Below are positions 33,576-44,333 of a DNA stretch of 64,000 nt, piece after piece. Location: contig CM061237.1 of the NCBI GenBank assembly GCA_030848705.1, positions 84,687,910 through 84,751,909 of the forward strand, in the 5' to 3' direction. Positions within the stretch are counted from its first letter, which is position 1. Each line of letters opens with the position of its first letter. The position numbers and the translations under genes are program-made. The notes beneath the pieces are model-generated. The model made no database searches. It saw only the letters and a list, made by a program, of their open reading frames with translations, and had not been told where the DNA came from. Source of the stretch: Heracleum sosnowskyi (Eukaryota; Streptophyta; Magnoliopsida; Apiales; Apiaceae).

Positions 33576-34845
33576 TTTCCAGTAAGAATAGAGCTAAAGT
33601 TTCATACCATGCTCTTGGAGTTTGCTTTAGTCCATAAAGTGCCTTATCCAATCTGTAGACATGATCTGGATAGTTAAGATCAATGAAACCAGGAGGTTGC
33701 TCAACATAGACTTCTTCCTCCAGTTCTCCATTTAAGAAAGCACTTTTAACATCCATCTGGAAAACCTTGAATTTCTTATGTGCTGCATAAGCAAGAAATA
33801 TCCTGATGGCTTCTAGTCTTGCAACAGGAGCAAAAGTTTCATCATAATCAATTCCCTCTTGTTGAGAATACCCCTTTGCAACTAGTCTTGCTTTGTTTCT
33901 GATTATTACTCCATCAGAATCAGTCTTGTTCTTAAAAATCCACTTTGTACCAACAATTGATCTATTCTTTGGTCTTGGTACCAGTTTCCAGACTTCATTT
34001 TTTTCAAATTCATTCAGTTCCTCTTGCATTGCAGTAACCCAATCAGCATCTTTAAGTGCATCTTCAACTTTCTTTGGCTCCTCCTTGGATAGAAAGTTAT
34101 TGTATAGACATTCATTCTGAGTTGCACTTCTTGTTTGAACACCTGCATCAGGATCCCCAATGATCAAATCAGGAGTATGACTTGCAGTCCATTTCCTTGC
34201 TGGTGTTAAATTGTTTCTTGAAGTAGATGCTCTCCCTGGATTGGTGTTATCTTGATTTGAAGAACTTGCTTGTCTTGAAGCTCCCCCTGAATTATTTCTA
34301 TTTCCTCCTGATAAGTTATCAGGATCATCACTTGAATCAGCATCTGAAGAATTCTGTCCCGATGATTGTGTTGACTCTGAACTTGTAGTAGAATGATGTT
34401 GCTCCCCCTCAACATTATCCCTACTAGAAGTATCACTATTGATTGCATCATCAGTATTTGCACCATCAGCATCTGGTGTGTCATCAGGATTTGGTGACCC
34501 ATCAGGATCTGATGTATTGACAGGATCTGATTCACTTTCTTCAGGTTCCTTGGTAGCTTCATTTTCAAAAATCAATCTATCATGAGAGTCTTCATTGATT
34601 CCAGCTATCTTCTTGTCATCAAAAGATACATGTATTGACTCCATGACAGTCCTTGTCCTCAAATTAAAAACTCTGAAGGCTCTTGATGCAGGATAGCCTA
34701 TGAAAATTCCTTCATCAGCCTTTGTTTCAAATTTCCCTAGCTGTTTAGGATGAGTTCTGAGAACAAAACATTTACAGCCAAACACATGCAGATGCTTCAG
34801 ACTTGGTTTCTTCTCCTTGAGAGACTGATAAGGAGTTAACACCAT
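33532..34845 (-). pseudogene. pol: Element A integrase C-terminus, linker and RT N-terminal half
   Basis: Starts with the end of the integrase (LHVFGCKCFVLRTHP, GIFIGYPASRAFRVFN). An acidic disordered linker rich in NPD/DPD motifs follows (34,540-34,140), then the RT start WKLVPRPKNRSIVGTKWIF, DETFAPVARLEAIR and FQMDVKSAFLNGELEEEVY. Two GGGGGAG polypurine-like tracts fall in the linker. Frameshifts bound it on both sides (near 34,850 and 33,570), so the polyprotein is broken. Confidence 0.9.
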
Positions 34846-35356
34846 GCCTGTTTATTAATGTGAGATTTTGAGTGTAGCATGCTGTGTTGACTGCTTCTGC
34901 CCAGAAATATGTAGGTAATTTTGCTTCTTCCAACATAGTTCTGCCAGCTTCAATAAAAGTTCTATTTTTCCTTTCAACTACTCCATTTTGCTGAGGTGTG
35001 CCAGGAGCAGAGAATTGTTGAATGATTCCTTTGTATTTGCAGAACTCTTCCATCTTTGAATTCTTAAATTCAGTATCATTATCACTTCTTAGTATCTTGA
35101 CTTTGTACTTTGTGGTTGTCTCAATCATTCTTACATGATCCAACAGAACTTCAGGAGTCTCATCTTTTCTGTGCAGAAAATACACCCAGGTGAATCTAGA
35201 ATATTCATCAACAATTACAAGAGTGTACCTTTTCTTATTGATGGTCATGATGTTGACTGGACCAAATAGATCAAGATGTAGCATGTGATATGGTTCTCCA
35301 ATAGAGGATTCTGATTTACTCTGGAATGATGTCCTTCTTTTTTTGCTTTCTGACAT
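34772..35356 (-). pseudogene. pol: Element A integrase core
   Basis: Contains HLDLFGPVNIM, VDEYSRFTWVYFLHRKDE, LRSDNDTEFKN and GTPQQNGVVERKNRTFIEAGR, the catalytic D,D,E positions of Copia integrases. Entered by a frameshift at an A-run (plus strand T-run near 35,337-35,343) and left by another near 34,850. It would insert element DNA into the genome if expressed as a whole protein. Confidence 0.9.
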
Positions 35357-35889
35357 GCATCACAGAGTCCATCAGGAGTATATAACACTTTTGGTAATCC
35401 TCTCACTAAATCTTTCTTAACCAACTCATTGATATTGCTGAAGTTGAGATGAGAAAGCTTCTTGTGCCAATTCCAACTTTCATCTACTGAAGCTTTACTG
35501 ATCAGACAGGTAGGGGAGTCATCAGTATTTGATTGAATGTTGGCTTCATATATGTTACCATGCCTGTAGCCAGTCAGTGCTATCTTGCTTGGTGCTTTAC
35601 TGACTACTTCACAATGAGTGGAATAGAAGTTGACATGATAACCTCTGTCAGTGATTTGACTAATACTCAACAGGTTGTGTTTTAGTCCCTTCACTAGAGC
35701 TACTTTTTCAATGATGACATTTCCAATGATTATATTGCCATATCCCAAGGTTTGTCCAATGTTGCCATCTCCATAAGACACAGTTGGGCCAGCTTTTTCC
35801 TCATATTCTGATAACAGGGCTTTGTTTCCAGTCATGTGCACAGAACATCCACTATCCATGACTAACACATTTTTCTTTTTACCCTGCAA
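35245..35889 (-). pseudogene. pol: Element A protease and integrase zinc finger
   Basis: The frame opens at TTGCAGGG directly after a TGA codon. The protease motif MDSGCSVHMTG is near 35,862-35,828; the gag-pre-integrase finger includes WNWHKKLSHLNF and CDACQKAKK. The frame is lost at the A-run near 35,340. There is no ATG before the protease other than the Met next to the catalytic Asp. The opening site looks like a splice acceptor conserved in all four Copia copies. Confidence 0.85.
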
Positions 35890-35905
35890 TCAGAATAGAA
35901 ACACA

Positions 35906-38221
35906 CTAGTTAGAACATTTAGGAACCCATACTTGTTGGGTTCCTTTTCCATGCAATTTATTAACTTTCACAGCAGAAGACTTTCTGACCTTAGCAGTCC
36001 TGGCATGATTTACGTCATCAGGATTTGCTTTGTCAGTATCAGTATTAACAAAAGCATGTTCCAACTTGACATTCTTAATGCTACCAGAGTTTGCACTATT
36101 TTTATCAACTTTAGGCAATGGATCATAAAAGTTATAGTACAACTCATGATAATCTTTACAAGTATAAATAGAATGCCATATACTACCACAATGAAAACAG
36201 GACTTCTGTGGTTTATAAAATACTGATCTATTCCTAACATCAGACTTAGGAATACCAGTAATCTTCTTCTTACTCTTCTTACAATCAATAGCAAGATGAT
36301 TAGAGTTACCACAGTTAAAACAACACTTTCTAGGTGCATTTGGGATATATTTGTAACCATTCTCTTTGTTGATCCCAACTTTACCATTCTTGTTTCTCTT
36401 AACAGTAGATTCCTTTTTCTTATCTGTCACCTCACAGATTTTATCCTTAAGCTGTTTCTGAGACAATAGACCTACATTCATAGTGACTTTATTCATGACA
36501 GGTTTAGACTTTATAATTTTAATTCCTTGAGTAGAGGTAGATCCCTTTTTAAAAGTAGAATTGGAATCCTTACCAAAAACAAAATTAACAGGAGTAATCT
36601 TAGATTTGGTTGCATCTATAACATGTCTATAGGTCTTTGGACTGACTGTCTCATCAATGACAATTTTCTCTTTCAATTTCTTATCCTCATCTGACTTATA
36701 TCCTAGACACTCTTTCCAATTCTTAGAGGTATTAATCTCATGAAATTTCCTACCAGAGTCTGTCCAGGTTCTGATTTTCTCATTAGCATTTTCAAGTTCC
36801 TTTTCAAGAGCAGTACATTTGGATTTCATCTCTAAATACATGTGATTCACATTATCACATTCTTTTTGTACTTCTTGCATACGAGAAAATTCAGCTTCTA
36901 ATATATCATTCCTTTTTCTAAGTTCAGACATCTCAAATAAGATCCTAGTATTTTCAGCAGTTTGACTTCTAAAGCTAATATGTAATGACTTTAGAAAACG
37001 TCTTAACTCAGAAGCATTATCAGTATCAAAATCAAAGATAGTATTTAGTACCTTATCATCAGGAGCAGCAGTTACATCAGCATTGGCCATTAGAGCATAG
37101 TTGACCACCTCAGTATCAGTTTCTGAGGAAGAGTCCATCCAATCCTTGCTTGATGTGATAAGTGCCTTTGTCTTCTTGCACTCAGAAGCAAAGTGACCCA
37201 TACCATTGCACTTGTAGCATCTAACCTTTGACTTGTCAAATTTGCTACCCTTGCTGTCCTTTTTGATATACTTATCTTTGTTTGGATTGAAAGCCTTTTT
37301 CTGAAAGTTGCCTTGTCTTCTATTCTTCCTGAACTTCATCCTTCTGAAGTTTCTGACAATCATAGCAACCATCTCTTCCATGTCTGAGTCAGAAGAATCA
37401 TCATCAGTATTGGCATCAGCATTGCCATCAGTATCTGATGAAGAGTCATCAGGATCTGACTCAACTATTCTTGTTTTACTTCTAGAGACCTCCATAGCTT
37501 TTCCTTTTGATTTAGCCTCTGCTTTCAAAGCAATTGATTTTGCCTTGCTGCTTTTCTTGTTCCTTCTCTGTTGAACTTCAAGATCATGAGTTCTTAGCAT
37601 CCCATAGACTTCATCAAGAGACACAGTGTTAAGATCATACTGATGTCTAATGATCGAGGTCTGAGTGTCCCATTCTTCAGGTAAAGCTCTTAGAAACTTG
37701 GTGTTTGAATCTTCAGTTTCATATTCCTTGTCAACTAAAGATAAACTGTTCAATAGTGTCAGAAATCTATCATATAGATCAGTTAGGCTCTCATCGGGTC
37801 TCGCATCAAATTGTTCATATTCTTGAATCAAAAGAGCCCTTCTGTTTTTCTTGACAGATGCAGATCCCTGGCACTGAGTTTCCAAAGTATCCCAGATTTC
37901 TTTTGAAGACTTGCATGCAATCACTCTGTTTGACATGACAGCATCAAGACTACTGTGTAAGATATTCTTTATCTTTGGTTCCCTGAGTACATGAGCTTTT
38001 TCTTCTGGAGTCCATTCACTTTTAGCCTTGACCACATAATGTTCAGGTACTGTATCTGTTCGTTCTACAATCCTTGTAGGAATATATGGTCCATCACGAA
38101 TCCTGTCCAAATAGTCAGGATCCATAGCCTCCAGGTACATCAGCATCTTTACCCTCTATGTTGGATATTCTGATTTCTTCAAGATGGGAATCTTCATGCT
38201 TTCATACTTGGTTGTCGACAT
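35906..38221 (-). pseudogene. gag: Element A gag, one early TAG
   Basis: ATG at 38221-38219; in-frame TAG at 38158-38156 (22nd codon, where relatives have Trp), then open for 746 codons. Copia gag domain with RALLIQEYEQFDARPDES and FLRALPEEWD, the acidic segment SDPDDSSSDTDG, and a first knuckle CYKCNGMGHFASEC. A long coiled coil lies around 36,950-36,750. Then KNRNGKVGINK-like spacing and two more knuckles, CFNCGNSNHLAIDC and CFHCGSIWHSIYTC, ending QVWVPKCSN. Three zinc knuckles and the large size fit Sirevirus gag. Confidence 0.88.
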
Positions 38222-38257
38222 CTTTAGATCGTATCTGATTCAGAATTAAATCAGTTT

Positions 38258-38271
38258 GCTCTGATACCAAT
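38258..38271 (-). other. Primer-binding site of element A
   Basis: Sense strand ATTGGTATCAGAGC directly after the LTR; initiator tRNA-Met type. Confidence 0.92.
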
Positions 38272-38860
38272 TGTTGCCCAGTAATACTCTATTGTAGAAG
38301 AGGGGTTGAATACAAAAGTATAAGATAATCGACTTCTTAATGTATATATCACAAATATGAAAGAAAGATAACAGCTTTATTAAATCTGATATAAAACTGT
38401 TACAAACTCTCTCAAGAAATTCTGATGTTCTTGAGAGCTGCTAGCTTACAAAAACTCTCTCAAGAAATTCTATGTTCTTAAGAGCTTCTATTCGATTATG
38501 TTCCCCTTATGTGTTGTGTGTTGTGTGTTGTGTGTACATAAATCGAAAACAAAACTGTGTTTATATACTACACAGCTTCTCTATCAATGATAAGTCCTAA
38601 TCAATAACAAAGATTGAAACCTATCTATAATTGATAGCTACATTCTACAAACCAGGAACCGACAGAATAAACTTCCATGTTTAACTAGACTCCAAATATA
38701 ACTCGAAGTAGGAATCCTGATCAGCTTCCAGTCCTGATGATCAATCCTGATCCCATTCCTGATATGTATCTCAATCCTGACGACCATGTAATCCTGATGA
38801 CGTCAGCAATCCTGATCAGTTGAGTCTAGCTCCTGACGATCATTGAATTCTGAACTAACA
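38272..38860 (-). repeat. Element A LTR (upstream copy)
   Basis: 589 bp, 26 bp longer than its partner. It has two more 7-bp TGTGTTG units near 38,517-38,531 and a 12-bp insertion near 38,751 that adds an eighth TCCTGA motif. At least four substitutions separate the two LTRs. Confidence 0.93.
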
Positions 38861-38865
38861 GAATA

Positions 38866-40259
38866 TTCACCTAAGTGGATTATATTGGATCATATTTCAA
38901 TATTTATTATTTGAATATTTATTAAATATTACAGAAATGATTTAAAAATCATAGAACCTTATTTAAATATTACATAAGGTTCCAATAGATGTTTAAAATA
39001 TTTTCTGATCTCAAAACAGATTTATGTGACTATAGTAGGGATTCCCGAATATTATTTTAATTTAAATCGATCCTAAGAGATGATTTAAATATTCGCTGAC
39101 CACTCAAATGGGACGGGAATACCCTTAAAGATTTCCAAATAGTCTGACTCTGGGTCGTAATCTTTTAAAGAGAAATCTTATCAAATCCTAAGTGGGACGA
39201 CAATGGTCAACCCCTTCCGGTTACTTACTTCTCTATTATCCTAGGATTAAGTAGGCCAAAAATGTTTTCAAAAGAGAGACAAGTACTCAGTATTTGGGGA
39301 AAATAGGATTAAATTCCGATTCCCGTTTCATTGACTTTTCATCCAGGACCAGGAGGAAACGCGAAAGAGGCTGTTGGACAATACCTCTGATTATAGCGTA
39401 AGAGGCTGTTGGTCAGTACATCACTTATCTCGCATAGGAGGCTGTAGGGTCAGTGCAGCAGATACAAAGCCCGTATGCGGCTAGGGTGATAATCGTGTTA
39501 AGATGTCGTCCATCTACTAGTAGAGAAGTGTGAGTACGATACAACGACTGATCATCGTGTATCGTGTGTGTGCCCTGAAAAAGGTCCTTCCCTCCAATTG
39601 GAGTTGTGTTGCACATTGTAACGAAAGCCGAGGTGCTGAGTTACTGATAATGTGGTAGTGATGAGTAATGATGTTCCTCATACAGTAAGTTGTACTGTAT
39701 GGCATGTTTTGACGAAAAGAATGTTTAAACATATCGTTCTGTACATGAACGGAGTTTCAAAGGTTTTCAATCATGATATCAGCTTACATATATGATTATG
39801 ATGCTATATCTTATTGTCGAGCTATAGCGCTCATTCTTGCTTCTTTTATAAAAAGGTGTTCATTACTGATATTATACAGTATTTTGAACGGTATGAGATA
39901 TCTAAATAGATATGCATGTATATATGTTGAGAAGGGATTTAAGATATACAGTATATTGAATTGTATAGTATTTTGAATCAATGGATGGGTTTAAGCCTTG
40001 ATTCCAATATTAATATCTAATTTAAAAAGATATGTTTGAGACCTGGTTTATCATACTGATACCAAGGATTTCCAAATGATTTACGAATAGTATTTGAGTA
40101 TGATTATAAGTCATACGGTATTTTGAACGGTATACTATTTTGGGGACAAACCCTAGTAGTGTTAAAAACTTTGATCCTATATGGATTAACTTCCTAAGCT
40201 TACATATATATGCTTATGCTGCTTTGTATTATTGCTGGGCTTAGTGCTCACTCTTGCTT

Positions 40260-40316
<57 letters not shown>

Positions 40317-40773
40317 AACACAATAGCTAGGGTAGATGGCCAGGATTCGTCATACCGCTCGGAAGCGCGTATGGGCCGCGCAGACCGCCCATAGGATGGC
40401 AGTTGCAGCACCTCAGGTAGAAGTACGGAGTTGGTTCGGAGTGTAACTCTTGTTGCTCTGGTTTAATTATAAGTATCACTTATGTATATTAATGAACAAG
40501 AACAAACTTTTGCGCTGCCTTATGGTTTCACATAGAAATCATACTGGTAGTAGGTTGCAAGCATTACTTTTGGGTTGTAATAACTTTAATTTATGGATCA
40601 TATGACTACTGCTTTTGTAAGTTCGTTTCTGAGACATAACTGGCGTGAGTATATTGATGGTGGGGTCACCATGTATGTTGATTTATTATATTATGATTCA
40701 AGTATTAAGTGTTTGTACGGAATAAGGGATCGTGACAACCTAGATCTCCGACCCCAGATCTGGGGGTGTTACA
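38866..40773 (+). repeat. Element E 3' LTR, right part
   Basis: Continues the E LTR after Copia A, matching 6120-6928 and then 18417-19480. Carries the second copy of the LTR small ORF (40336-40446) and the LTR end GGGTGTTACA, followed by the CCTTA target duplication. No other gene. Confidence 0.9.
40265..40313 (+). repeat. (TA)n microsatellite
   Basis: About 24 TA units in the 3' LTR of E; the 5' LTR has only 8 at the same place (19004-19020). Confidence 0.9.
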
Positions 40774-41151
40774 CCTTACCTGCTCAGTTCCTTCACAGAT
40801 GGTTTGGACAGTGTCCCAAATCTCCTTTGTTGTAGAACAATTAATAACATTGTCAAACATGTCAGAATCAAGACCATTGAACAAAATATTCATGGCCTTC
40901 TTATATTTATGAACTGCAATGTTGTCCTTAGGAGTCCATTCTGAAGGTAACTTTGGAATGGTGCTTGGAGCTCCTGCAAGTGCTTGAGCTATTGAGGTGT
41001 TTGGCTTTATTGGTACATGAGGGCCATGAGCTATGCACTCTAAATAACCTTCATTCATAGACATTAGATGTAGTCGCATTTTTACTTTCCAGTGAAAATA
41101 ATTCTTTCTATCAAGAACTGGTATTTTAACTCCATAATCCTTCTAACCCAT
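40774..41151 (-). pseudogene. gag: Copia element C, gag N-terminus
   Basis: ATG at 41151-41149 with an in-frame TAG as third codon. Then the Copia gag start VKIPVLDRKNYFHWKVKM and MSMNEGYLECI, followed by KEIWDTVQTICEGTEQV. Cut at CCTTA by Gypsy E; the frame resumes at 3023. Downstream of primer site and LTR of C, so the order is normal. Confidence 0.85.
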
Positions 41152-41198
41152 GATTCTGATGTCTTTAGATATTTAAACTTCTTGTGTGTTAGAAGCTT

Positions 41199-41212
41199 GC
41201 TCTGATACCAAT
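41199..41212 (-). other. Primer-binding site of element C
   Basis: Sense strand ATTGGTATCAGAGC adjoining the LTR end; tRNA-Met type. Confidence 0.92.
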
Positions 41213-41235
41213 TGTTATTCCTAAACAATAAATCA

Positions 41236-41270
41236 AGATTGTAGAAGGGGGGGGGGGTTGAATACAATCT
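41236..41270 (-). other. Conserved C-rich hairpin, element C LTR
   Basis: Sense strand stem AGATTGTA / TACAATCT around TTCAA-C11-TTC. The stem differs from those in A and D, yet pairing is kept. Confidence 0.7.
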
Positions 41271-41788
41271 TTAAAAATTCTTTGGTTCTTGACAATAGAG
41301 ATGTGAAAGTTAAATCAAGAACAGAAAAATAAATAAGATAAGATAACACAAGAATTAAAAATTCAGGTGGATTGATTTATCCACCTGAGAGATTTTTATT
41401 TGAAGAAATCTCTGTGATGTTTATGAATAAACACACAGCTGCTTACACACTATTCTAGCTTCAGCAATTTACAAAGGATATTGCTTTTAGTTCTAGAATA
41501 ATGCTACACTTGGTTATATATCCCAATTTACAAGATATTTTGAACAGTCAATAATACAAAAAGTAAATATGTTCAAGATCCTTGTTTCTCCATTCTGAGT
41601 AATGGTCCATGTGTTGGTAGCTTGCCCTTCTTGGCTGATTGTCTTTTATAGAAATGCTACTCTTGACTGGACAAAACAAAATGCTTCTTCTTCTCTTGAC
41701 TTTTCCAGAAATACTGGTTTCCATGCTCTGTGAATTATGTCAACCCATGTGCTCTGTCTGTACTGTCCCTTTCACAAAGTACAGAATG

Positions 41789-42152
41789 TATCCGTAGATG
41801 GTATTTGTGATGTATCTGTTGAAGGTATCTTGATCACATCCGTAGACATCTAGTACTGCTATCCGTAGACAATACATTGTCCACATCCGTAGACGGCTAA
41901 TGTTGTTTATCCGTTGACAGTCAATTTCACTTATGTAAAATTACAAGGCATAGACTATTTACAATTAGCCTCCCTATTCTACATATCAATTAATAGTCAA
42001 CATGACTTATTCAGCCTAAAAACTAGTACTTCAACTTTTACATTGCAAAATATGATTACACATCAGGATTCCTTAAACATGCTACATTGAGTCTTATCCG
42101 TATATAAGCTACCCTTCTACGGATACTGCAAAAAGCATGTTATCCGTTGAAG
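41789..42152 (-). repeat. TCCGTAGA motif array in element C LTR
   Basis: At least eight copies of TATCCGTAGAC, TATCCGTTGA or close variants in about 365 bp, one of them inverted (TCTACGGATA). Three related copies lie in C gag at 888-930. Confidence 0.8.
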
Positions 42153-42223
42153 GCTACATTTTACTTATACAATTTTCACTAAGTTAATTTAGTTATCATC
42201 AAGAAACAACATAGTTCCTAACA

Positions 42224-43330
42224 GTATCCATTTTTAAGGGGGTTGACCATAGGTTCAAAGTTTACATAATGGACAACTTGTTTTCCCGAAACTACTTTTA
42301 CTAAAATGGGTGTTTCTCCTAAACCGTAAATCAGATCGATGCGATTCTTTCTCCAAAACAAACTAAAAGACAAGATCTATACTAATATGGGCAGTTGGTA
42401 TCTTTGTCATGTAAGTTTGGAACCCGAGGCTACTATCCAAACATGGTTAAGTAAATTTCGACATTACAACGGTGTATATCTAACGTTTCCCAAATTTATA
42501 CTACTCTAAACAATCATTCAACACAACCCAATCATCAATACTTCATATACATCATCTAAACTAAATCATGATCTTTAATCAACAAGTCAAAACCAACATC
42601 TACAAGATCATCCATCAAAACAATCACTAAACATCCACCAAAACCAAAGATTCAATCTTTCATTCAACTAACACAAACTAATACCAAACCAATCATAATA
42701 ATCAAAGTATAACTAAATGTTTGAGATGTTTATACCTTCTTTGATGTTTGGTATGCACTAACAATAGCTTAACTATCCTTGCTTGAGCTTTATACAACCT
42801 TAGCTTGCTTAAACTTCAAGAACAAAATCAAGAACAACATAAATTACTATTCATAACACTATCCATGCTCTTATATGTTGCACTTGATAATCTTGCATGG
42901 TACTAATCCTTTTGTTAGTGTTTAATCCATAATTCGTTACACTTTCGCTTTGTCGCTTACTCTCGTTATAAGTTTGAGTGATTTCGAAACGTTTTGTTGC
43001 ACTAATTCTAGGGGATATCCTCTTGATCCTTCATTGCCTTGGTTTAATATTTGATCATGGATTTCTTGTTTTCTTAACTCTCTCATAATGATCAATTTAT
43101 TAATCCTCGACTGTTCGATGAATAGTGGAATAAAATTAAAGTTGGAGTCTTCGGATTCTGATCGCGTTTACATTCACTTATTCCCCTCACACATCAATAA
43201 TATAACTTCGAAATATCCATTCCTTGTCTTGTATATATGGTGGTCTGAAAATTTTCTGAAACTTTTCTTAGTCAGCAAAATTTACTATTCATAAAGGTCT
43301 CAAAATATTACAAAATTTGGGGTCATTACA
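42224..43330 (-). repeat. Gypsy element H, 5' part of LTR (related to E)
   Basis: The sense strand begins TGTAATGACCCCAAATTTTG at 43330, close to the E LTR start, and shares its CAGACCACC and fragments around the GATCGCGTTTACATTC region. Diverged from E, so an older or sister family. Interrupted at 42223 by Copia C; the rest lies left of the window. ORFs inside (43088-43294) are the mirror of one in the E LTR and probably incidental. Confidence 0.75.
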
Positions 43331-43550
43331 GTTAGTCACTCATGAACCAGACAATACATCGAGTGTCAACACCATACAGTGGAAGTTCATCATTAATCTC
43401 AATGGTTCAAGAATTGTTTCTACTATCAAGGAAGTATATTAATTCTCTTTTAATTAATTAATTCAATTAATTCAATAAATTCAACAAGAATTAATTTATT
43501 CCTTAAATTAATTGTAAGATTAATTAAATTAGAATTAGTAATGTACTTGA

Positions 43551-43826
43551 ATGACTATGGAAAATGTACTGGCATGACTATCAAGGATAGTCATACCGAA
43601 TGTCATGCCAGCATTTTGGATAGTCATGCTAAGCTTAATTACTATGGAAATGAACTGGAATGACTATCTCAGGTAGTCATACCGATAGTCATTGCAGTTC
43701 AAATGTATAGTCATTGTAGTTTAGTGGTAGTCACCCCGATAGTCATTGTAAGTCTTTGTGATAGTCATTGCAATTATTTTAGATAGTCATTTCTGTCAAT
43801 CATGCCAAGTCTTTCTATAGTCATTG
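43551..43826 (+). repeat. GATAGTCAT motif array in element D LTR
   Basis: About twelve copies of ATAGTCAT or its complement ATGACTAT in 276 bp, many as GATAGTCATTG or GATAGTCATACC. I see no such clustering in D gag. Confidence 0.85.
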
Positions 43827-44289
43827 TAATTCAAGAAAGGAGGCGTACAAAAAGAAGATATTCAAGACAGAAGCCAATTACTTTTCAAGACAGAAAACCA
43901 AAGTGATATCATTATGCCATTAAAAGCTCAAAATTGTCCAAGCTTTAAATTTTGGAGTGTAATCAATTCTAGTAGTTATTGTAATATCTAAACCACTAGA
44001 ACTTGTTTACTTGTGACTATCTAGCGGATCTTTAACCCTAGAATTTATCTCGAACTATCTTTTAGTATTCGATCTTTTTATTACAAAAATAGATAAGTTC
44101 ATGTCGAATTTATTCTAGATTTGTTTTAATTAGTTTGAGATTCAAACATTGTAATCCGTACTGTATTTGTAACACCTTTCAAGTTTAATATAAGTTATAT
44201 TTAACTTGAATCTTGTTTCATTTTATTCTGCTCTAATTTGTTCTTGAATTGTTATATCACGAACCAAACAAATTCGAGAAAACTGTACC

Positions 44290-44317
44290 GTTTGTATTCA
44301 ACCCCCCTTCTACAAAC
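44290..44317 (+). other. Conserved C-rich hairpin, element D LTR
   Basis: Stem GTTTGTA / TACAAAC around loop TTCAACCCCCCTTC; loop identical to A, stem different but paired. Confidence 0.7.
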
Positions 44318-44333
44318 TTATCAGGACCTAACA

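Larger units (their letters stand above)
26850..38860 (-). mobile_element. Copia element A (Sirevirus type), near full length
   Basis: 12,011 bp, TGTTGCCC...CTAACA on the plus strand, flanked by GAATA at 26845-26849 and 38861-38865. Minus-strand order: LTR (38860-38272), primer site, gag, protease-integrase-RT-RNase H, a 1.5-kb-codon third ORF, polypurine tract, LTR (27412-26850). Integrase before RT marks Ty1-copia. Large gag with several zinc knuckles and an ORF after RNase H mark the Sirevirus (SIRE/Maximus) lineage. LTRs differ by a few substitutions plus 14- and 12-bp indels. It sits in the arm of a palindrome in the 3' LTR of E. Confidence 0.95.
3024..40773 (+). mobile_element. Gypsy element E (chromovirus, Tekay-like), nested and decayed
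   Basis: Complete outer boundaries: starts TGTAATAACCCC at 3024, ends GGGTGTTACA at 40773, flanked by CCTTA at 3019-3023 and 40774-40778. Without its two nested insertions it has LTRs of about 4,970 bp (5') and 5,080 bp (3') around an internal region of only 4,193 bp (19481-23673). The 5' LTR is split by element F and the 3' LTR by element A. The order protease, RT, RNase H, integrase and the RT sequence place it in Ty3-gypsy; a Tekay/Del-type chromovirus is my best guess. Coding regions are badly broken, so it is not autonomous. It lies inside gag of Copia C. Confidence 0.9.
41213..42223 (-). repeat. Copia element C 5' LTR
   Basis: 1,011 bp; sense strand begins TGTTAGGAACTATG and ends GGAATAACA. 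Includes the hairpin with an 11-base C run (41236-41270) and a dense TCCGTAGA motif array at the U3 side. The opposite LTR is left of the window. Flank at 42224 is GTATC. Confidence 0.9.
43331..44333 (+). repeat. Copia element D 5' LTR
   Basis: Begins GTTAGTCACTC right after LTR H and ends GGACCTAACA. A, B and C LTRs all start TGTTAG, so H appears to have inserted within the first six bases of this LTR; only the first T is on the other side. Contains a GATAGTCAT motif array and the conserved hairpin at 44290-44317. About 1,004 bp in the original state. Confidence 0.82.

Noticed and set aside
40705..40773. C-terminal extension of C gag beyond 40774
   Set aside because: This part of the ORF reads into the E LTR; the true gag continues at 3023.
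41082..41267. 61-codon ORF at the C primer site
   Set aside because: It is out of the gag frame and spans the LTR end and primer site.
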